A DNA stretch of 64,000 nucleotides, taken from assembly GCF_947254095.1 (NCBI RefSeq), contig NZ_CAMYBV010000008.1, forward strand, positions 32,680 through 96,679. Direction: 5' to 3'. Origin of the DNA: an uncultured Mobiluncus sp. GTDB lineage: Bacteria > Actinomycetota > Actinomycetes > Actinomycetales > Actinomycetaceae. Positions 59,494 to 64,000 of the stretch are shown piece after piece. Under the pieces are notes generated by a model. That model did no database searches. It saw only the letters and a list, made by a program, of their open reading frames with translations, and had not been told where the DNA came from. Position 1 is the first letter of the stretch. Every line of letters starts with the position of its first letter. Made by a program: the position numbers and the translations under genes.

Positions 59494-61014
59494 ATGAAGA
59501 TTTTTGATTCCGCCACGCATGAAGTCCGCGACTTTAAGCCGGTCACGCCGGGAAAAGTAGGGCTTTATCTGTGCGGACCGACAGTGCAGGGGGCTCCTCA
59601 CCTAGGGCATTTGCGCGCCGCACTGAACTTCGACGTGTTGGTGCGCTGGCTGCGCCGGCAGGGATACGCGGTAACTTACGTGCGCAACGTCACCGATATT
59701 GACGACAAAATTTTGACTAAATCAGCCGCTGCCGGCGTGCCGTGGTGGGAGCTGGCGGCCCATTTCGAGCGAGAATTCGACTTTGCCTACCGGGCTTTGA
59801 ACACCGTGCCCCCGACCGTGACTCCGCACGCCACCGGGCATATTCCCCAACAGATTGCGCTGATTGAGCGCTTGCTCGAGCGGGGTCACGCCTACAGCGA
59901 CACTAACGGTAACGTGTATTTCTCGGTGACCTCCCTGCCGGACTACGGCGCGCTGACGAACCAGCCGGTCAGCGAACTCGCTTCTACCGAGGACGAATCC
60001 CAAATCGACACCGCCACCGAGGCGGGCAAACGCGACCCCCGCGACTTTGCCCTGTGGAAAGCCGCGAAAGACGACGAACCCGCCGATGCAGCTTGGGACG
60101 CGCCCTGGGGACGCGGACGTCCCGGCTGGCACCTGGAATGCTCCGCCATGAGCCAGGCCTACCTGGGCGACACGTTCGACATTCACGGCGGCGGGCTGGA
60201 CCTGCGCTTTCCCCACCATGAAAATGAGATGGCGCAGTCTCACGGGGCGGGCTGGGGGTTTGCCCGCTACTGGATGCATAACGCCTGGCTGACGCTGAAG
60301 GGCGAAAAAATGTCGAAGTCGGTGGGCAACGTGGTCGGGGTGCGCCGCCTGCTGGAGGATTGGGATCCGGCGGTGGTGCGGATGTCCGTGGTCACCACGC
60401 ACTATCGAACGAATCTGGAATACTCCGAGGATTCCTTGAAACAGGCGGCTTTGTTGTGGGATAAATTCACAAGTTTCCTCCAGCAAGTTCCTCGGTCCGC
60501 TCCGGCGGGGGCGGTGGTTCCGGAGGTTTGCAATATCTATGGCGATGTCGATCCGGACCTTGCTCGGCAACGCGAACTGGCCGCGGTCGAGTTACCCGCG
60601 GACTTCGTGGCGGCTTTGGACGATGACTTGAATGTTCCCGGCGCCCTCCCGGCACTGCATCGCACCCTGAAAGCCGGCAAAACAGCCTTGGCCAGCGGGG
60701 ACACGTCTGGCGCTCAACAGGCAGCCCGGCAATTGCGCGCCATGCTGGACGTGTTCGGTTTGGACCCGGACGACCCGGCTTGGGCCACGCCAGCGCCCGC
60801 GACGCAGGCAGCCAGTGCCGCCCCCGACGCCACGGAGGCTCCAAACGAAACCCTGGAAGCGCTGGTCACCGCCCTTTTGCAGCAGCGTGCTGACGCGAAG
60901 GCGCAGCGGGATTGGGACCGTGCCGACGCGATTCGCGACCTGTTGCAAGCCCACGTCGCCCCGGTGGTGGACACCCCCGCCGGCGCCCAGTGCGGCCCGG
61001 TCACGTTCGGTTAG
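59494..61014 (+). CDS. cysS: Cysteinyl-tRNA synthetase
   Basis: The 506-residue class I synthetase has LYLCGPTVQGAPHLGHLRAALNFD with the HIGH-type HLGH and zinc Cys27 region, DIDDKI, WHLECSAMSQAYLG, the zinc-binding HHENEMAQS and KMSKS (ADP-site signature GEKMSKSVGN). It attaches cysteine to tRNA-Cys. The C-terminal ~90 residues are Ala/Thr/Pro-rich before a helical end. It is probably leaderless. azlC starts 22 bases after its stop. cysS next to rlmB matches many actinobacteria, although there mshC can be the paralogue; the length fits CysS. Confidence 0.96.
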   Translation: MKIFDSATHEVRDFKPVTPGKVGLYLCGPTVQGAPHLGHLRAALNFDVLVRWLRRQGYAVTYVRNVTDIDDKILTKSAAAGVPWWELAAHFEREFDFAYRALNTVPPTVTPHATGHIPQQIALIERLLERGHAYSDTNGNVYFSVTSLPDYGALTNQPVSELASTEDESQIDTATEAGKRDPRDFALWKAAKDDEPADAAWDAPWGRGRPGWHLECSAMSQAYLGDTFDIHGGGLDLRFPHHENEMAQSHGAGWGFARYWMHNAWLTLKGEKMSKSVGNVVGVRRLLEDWDPAVVRMSVVTTHYRTNLEYSEDSLKQAALLWDKFTSFLQQVPRSAPAGAVVPEVCNIYGDVDPDLARQRELAAVELPADFVAALDDDLNVPGALPALHRTLKAGKTALASGDTSGAQQAARQLRAMLDVFGLDPDDPAWATPAPATQAASAAPDATEAPNETLEALVTALLQQRADAKAQRDWDRADAIRDLLQAHVAPVVDTPAGAQCGPVTFG

Positions 61015-61036
61015 CCCCGTAAAGCAGGTCAGACTG

Positions 61037-61795
61037 TTGAAAACACACGACTTTACCGCGGGAATCAAGGCAGGACTTCCCATCGGACTGGGCTATTTCG
61101 CGGTATCCATCGCCATCGGTATGTATTGGGCGCAAGGCAAGCTGCCGCCCCTGTCCTCGGCTGTATTTTCCCTCACCAGCATCTCCTCAACCGGCCAGTT
61201 TGCCGGTATCACCATCATTGCGGCCCAGGGCGGCCTGGTGGAGCTGGCCGTAACCACGGCGCTGGTGAACCTGCGCTACCTGCTGATGAGTACCTCCCTG
61301 TCCCAGCGCCTGACCAGTACAAATCCCCGTCCGGTCGGCAGTCTCAAGCGGATGGTGATGGCACTGGGGGTCACCGACGAGATTTATGCCATCAACATCG
61401 GGCGGGCTCACGTGGGTTTCGCACATTATCTCGGTTCGATGATTCTGCCGATTGTGGGCTGGGTGTCAGGCACCCTGGTCGGGGCGTATGTGGGCGAAGC
61501 ACTGCCCAAAGCGGTGGAAAACGCGGCGGGAATTTTGCTTTACGCCATGTTTATCGCCATCGTCATGCCCCCGTTTAAACAGTCCTCGCAGGTAAAAATG
61601 GTGGTGGCCATCGCGGCGGGGACTTCGGTCGGACTCGCTTTTGCCCCGGTCGTGTCCCAGCTGTCCTCCGGCTGGCGCATCATTATAGCCACCCTGGTGG
61701 CCGCGGGGATTGGGGCGACGTTCTTTCCACACCGAGAGACTGCAGCCGGCCCACAACTGTCCGGCGGCGAAGCGGGGAAAGCGGGTGAACTATGA
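61037..61795 (+). CDS. azlC: AzlC family branched-chain amino acid exporter, large subunit
   Basis: The 252-residue product has the AzlC start FTAGIKAGLPIGLGYFAVSIAIGMYW and helices with STGQFAGITIIA and NLRYLLMSTSLSQRL, followed by a YAINIGR segment. AzlC with AzlD exports branched-chain amino acids or analogues. I take TTG at 61037, with AGGTC about 9 bases upstream; the longer frame lies in cysS. It overlaps azlD by 4 bases. Confidence 0.9.
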   Translation: MKTHDFTAGIKAGLPIGLGYFAVSIAIGMYWAQGKLPPLSSAVFSLTSISSTGQFAGITIIAAQGGLVELAVTTALVNLRYLLMSTSLSQRLTSTNPRPVGSLKRMVMALGVTDEIYAINIGRAHVGFAHYLGSMILPIVGWVSGTLVGAYVGEALPKAVENAAGILLYAMFIAIVMPPFKQSSQVKMVVAIAAGTSVGLAFAPVVSQLSSGWRIIIATLVAAGIGATFFPHRETAAGPQLSGGEAGKAGEL

Positions 61796-62115
61796 GCTAC
61801 CTGGCCACTGCTATCCTGGTGACCGCGCTGGTCACCTATGCTTTGCGCGTCCTGCCGCTGCTGGTGTTGCGTCGGGATATCAAGTCTCCTTGGATTAATT
61901 CTTTCCTGTACTACGTGCCGTGGGCGGTGCTGGCCGCGATGATTATTCCCGCCGCGTTCCTCTCGACCGGTTCCCTGATTTCCGCAGTGTTGGGCATTGG
62001 GGTCGCCCTGGTGCTGTCGTGGCGAGGTCAGTCGCTGTTTGTTGTGGCTGTCGCCGCGGCGCTCACGGTGTGGGTTTGTGAGGTCGCACCAGGGTTCTTG
62101 CCCAACCTTTCGTGA
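61792..62115 (+). CDS. azlD: AzlD family small membrane subunit
   Basis: This 107-residue protein has three hydrophobic segments and the AzlD pattern YLATAILVTALVTYALRVLPLLVLRRDIKSPWINSFLYYVPWAVLAAMIIPA. It is the small partner of AzlC and the gene overlaps azlC as ATGA. The substrate is inferred from the family only. Confidence 0.9.
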   Translation: MSYLATAILVTALVTYALRVLPLLVLRRDIKSPWINSFLYYVPWAVLAAMIIPAAFLSTGSLISAVLGIGVALVLSWRGQSLFVVAVAAALTVWVCEVAPGFLPNLS

Positions 62116-62196
62116 ACACTCGCCAAAGGCGTGGCGCACCAGAAAACCGGAACCAAAAGCCCTATGACGAGCAAAGGCCTGTGGAAGAATGAAACC

Positions 62197-62931
62197 ATGA
62201 CATACAAACTTGTGCTGCTCCGCCACGGCGAGAGCGAATGGAATGCGAAAAACCTGTTCACCGGCTGGGTTGACGTACCTTTGAGCGAAAAGGGCCGCGC
62301 CGAAGCTACCCACGGCGGTGAGCTGCTAAAGAAGGAAGGTATCCTGCCTGATGTCTTGCACACCTCCCTGCTGCGCCGCGCGATTATGACCGCCAACCTG
62401 GCGTTGGACGCATGCGACCGGCACTGGATTCCGGTGCACCGCTCGTGGAGGTTGAACGAACGGCACTACGGCGCCTTGCAGGGCTTGAACAAAAAGGCTA
62501 TCCGCGACGAATACGGCGAGGATCTGTTTATGCAGTGGCGCCGGTCCTATGACGTGCCGCCGCCCCAGATTGAGCTCGGTTCCGAGTTCAGCCAAGACGC
62601 CGATCCGCGTTACGCCGGTGAGCCGATTCCGCGTTCGGAATGTCTCAAGGACGTGCTGGAACGCGCGTTGCCCTACTGGAAAGATGCGGTCATCCCCGAC
62701 CTTAAGACTGGCAAGACCGTCATGGTGGCGGCTCACGGCAACTCGCTGCGCGCCATTGTGAAGCACCTGGATTCCATCAGCGATGCCGAGATTTCCGGTC
62801 TGAACATCCCCACCGGGATTCCGCTGTACTACGAGCTGGGCGAGGACTTCAAGCCTGTCGCCCACGGCCGCTACCTGGATCCAGACGCAGCTGCCGACGC
62901 CATCAAAGCGGTAGCTAACCAAGGCAAATAG
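62197..62931 (+). CDS. gpmA: 2,3-bisphosphoglycerate-dependent phosphoglycerate mutase
   Basis: The 244-residue product has the catalytic motif LVLLRHGESEWNAKNLFTGW (His10), a second His in MVAAHGNSLRAIVKHLD, and LNERHYGALQGLNK. It interconverts 3- and 2-phosphoglycerate in glycolysis. ATG at 62197 fits the family start; an earlier frame at 62131 adds 22 unrelated residues. A good hairpin terminator follows. Confidence 0.96.
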   Translation: MTYKLVLLRHGESEWNAKNLFTGWVDVPLSEKGRAEATHGGELLKKEGILPDVLHTSLLRRAIMTANLALDACDRHWIPVHRSWRLNERHYGALQGLNKKAIRDEYGEDLFMQWRRSYDVPPPQIELGSEFSQDADPRYAGEPIPRSECLKDVLERALPYWKDAVIPDLKTGKTVMVAAHGNSLRAIVKHLDSISDAEISGLNIPTGIPLYYELGEDFKPVAHGRYLDPDAAADAIKAVANQGK

Positions 62932-62946
62932 TTCATCTCAAACTGT

Positions 62947-62978
62947 TTGGGGCGCTTCGGTATACCGAGGCGCCCCAA
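62947..62978 (+). terminator. Terminator after gpmA
   Basis: TTGGGGCGC-T-TCGG pairs with CCGA-G-GCGCCCCAA around a TATA loop. No T tract follows on the forward strand. Confidence 0.7.
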
Positions 62979-63175
62979 GTAGTTGTCGGCCGGGTGGGGT
63001 TTGCAGAGCAGGCAGTTTTGCCAGGTCCACCAGCTCCAGCAGTGACGCATCAGGTCGGTGGGGTAGTCGGGTTGCCTCTCCAGGCCGGTGGGGGTTGTTT
63101 TCGGTTGGGTCCGGCACACCAGACACACCGGGCGTGTCGCCGGGTTTGCGCGAATGTTCCGGCGTGTCGCGGAGT
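62979..63175. other. Non-coding stretch between gpmA and the small basic protein gene
   Basis: I see no credible gene. GGCGTGTCGC occurs twice, 30 bases apart (63131 and 63161), and GACAC/GTGTC can pair around 63123-63137. Confidence 0.4.
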
Positions 63176-63409
63176 CTAAAACTCAGTGCTGCGCGAAGGC
63201 TCCGCCAAAATCCCGCGCCGCGCCACTTCATAGACCGGAGGGTCAAGCAGTTCCGCTTCGGCCCCGTGCAAAGCCGCCACATCCCCGGCTTGTGAAGCCA
63301 TTACCCGGCGCGCCGCCTTGACTGCTTTCCGTTTTACCGGGGCATTTGTTAGGTCAATACCCTGTTTCTTTTTACGTCCGGACTTCTTTTTTCTTTTCGG
63401 TTCAATCAT
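63176..63409 (-). CDS. Small very basic protein of unknown function
   Basis: From ATG at 63409 the product is 77 residues: MIEPKRKKKSGRKKKQGIDL at the start, then VKRKAVKAARRVMASQAGDVAALHGAEAELLDPPVYEVARRG. It is strongly positive, with no membrane segment. GAGGT lies just before the start. It is divergent from carD and shares its upstream region. The charge suggests nucleic-acid binding, but I recognise no family. An earlier start at 63526 lacks a ribosome binding site. Confidence 0.5.
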   Translation of the reverse strand: MIEPKRKKKSGRKKKQGIDLTNAPVKRKAVKAARRVMASQAGDVAALHGAEAELLDPPVYEVARRGILAEPSRSTEF

Positions 63410-63549
63410 TGTTACCTCGGTAAAATTTCGCGCTGTAGGAGGCATTTTTTCGCGCCATTGCGCCAAAAGGGGGCACACCTTTAATTGCTCTTTACCACAA
63501 AATCGTGATAACATAAGTATATCCACCTCAAAAACGGGAGATTTTCAAT

Positions 63550-64000
63550 ATGACATTTAATGTTGGCGAAACCGTTGTTTATCCCCATCATGGGGCCGCC
63601 ACAATCGAAGAGATTACGACCCGAGTCATAGGAGGTGTGGAACGCGAATATCTCAAGCTACGTGTCGCCCAGGGCGACCTCACCATCCAGATTCCCTCTG
63701 AGAACGTAGAGATGGTCGGGGTACGCGATGTCGTTGATGAAGCCGGGCTGGAGCACGTCTTTGAGGTGTTGCGCGCCAAGAAGACCGATGAGCCCTCCAA
63801 CTGGTCGCGCCGTTACAAGGCCAACGTGGAAAAAATCGCTACCGGCGACGTCGTCAAGGTAGCCGAAGTGGTGCGTGACCTGTCCCGCCGTGACTCGAAC
63901 CGCGGACTGTCCGCTGGTGAAAAGCGGATGCTGACCAAAGCGCGCCAGATTCTGGTTTCCGAGCTGGCCTTGGCTGAAAAAACCAACGAAGAGGACGCTT
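63550..64000 (+). CDS. carD: CarD family transcriptional regulator (partial)
   Basis: About 150 residues are visible and the gene runs past the end of the window. It begins MTFNVGETVVYPHHGAATIEE, the RNA-polymerase-binding Tudor-like domain, and goes on with VLRAKKTDEPSNWSRRYKANVEKIATGD, the C-terminal DNA-binding part with the conserved Trp. CarD stabilises the open complex at rRNA and other promoters and is essential in mycobacteria. GGGAG precedes the ATG. Divergent from it is the small basic protein gene. Confidence 0.95.
   Translation, partial: MTFNVGETVVYPHHGAATIEEITTRVIGGVEREYLKLRVAQGDLTIQIPSENVEMVGVRDVVDEAGLEHVFEVLRAKKTDEPSNWSRRYKANVEKIATGDVVKVAEVVRDLSRRDSNRGLSAGEKRMLTKARQILVSELALAEKTNEEDA

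Noticed and set aside
62938..63282. 114-codon reverse frame after gpmA
   Set aside because: It runs through the gpmA terminator and overlaps the better-supported small basic protein gene; no start signal.

Overview
The window looks like a chromosomal segment of a G+C-rich, motile, anaerobic member of the Actinomycetaceae, most likely Mobiluncus or a close relative. The evidence is a complete-looking flagellar export, basal-body and hook locus of Gram-positive type next to typical actinobacterial genes (lsr2, carD, a DUF1003 gene, secreted tripeptidyl-aminopeptidase-like hydrolase, CcdA/DsbA pair) and an anaerobic class III ribonucleotide reductase. The genus is inferred from this combination; no database was searched.

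Positions 1-19469 (reverse strand) hold one tight flagellar operon read leftwards: flgB, flgC, fliE, fliF, fliG, fliH, fliI, fliJ, an NlpC/P60 hydrolase, fliK, flgD, flgE, flbD, motA, motB, fliL, fliM, fliN, fliO, fliP, fliQ, fliR and the start of flhB. Many junctions are 4-base ATGA/GTGA overlaps. A 780-base intergenic region (19470-20248) precedes it and carries a perfect CRP/GlxR-type palindrome and a sigma-28-like -10. Positions 20249-28357 hold the late filament-assembly genes: fliT-like, fliS, fliD and fliA (sigma-28) on the reverse strand, and flgN, flgK, flgL, fliW on the forward strand. Candidate sigma-28 promoters precede fliD and flgN. Flagellin, flhA, flgF/flgG and chemotaxis genes are not in the window.

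Positions 28426-33410 are housekeeping: purD, divergent from tmk-holB, and a lipoprotein hydrolase. Positions 33411-35087 are a small accessory patch: tRNA-Thr(CGU), short repeats, a HigB/HigA toxin-antitoxin pair and non-coding sequence, then lsr2. Positions 35494-41373 hold ispF, a zinc-ribbon membrane protein with a TPM-domain partner, a PAP2 phosphatase and a secreted cell-wall-binding-repeat protein. Positions 41542-46173 form a three-gene sensory operon: response regulator, a large 7TM receptor with a binding-protein-like extracellular domain and a degenerate kinase tail, and a NarL-partner type histidine kinase. This is the least conventional system in the window.

Positions 46204-51135 hold an aminotransferase divergent from nrdD, with paired NrdR boxes between them, then a lipoprotein and the NrdD activase. 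Positions 51200-58251 are envelope genes (LRV-domain membrane protein, N-acetylmuramoyl-L-alanine amidase, DsbA-like and CcdA-like thiol-redox pair, a PRC/MgtE-N/CBS protein and DUF1003 protein). Positions 58316-64000 hold rlmB, cysS, azlCD, gpmA, a small basic protein and the start of carD. Nine genes share a TANNNT box 6-7 bases before the start codon and lack an ordinary spaced ribosome binding site, which suggests that leaderless transcripts are common in this organism.
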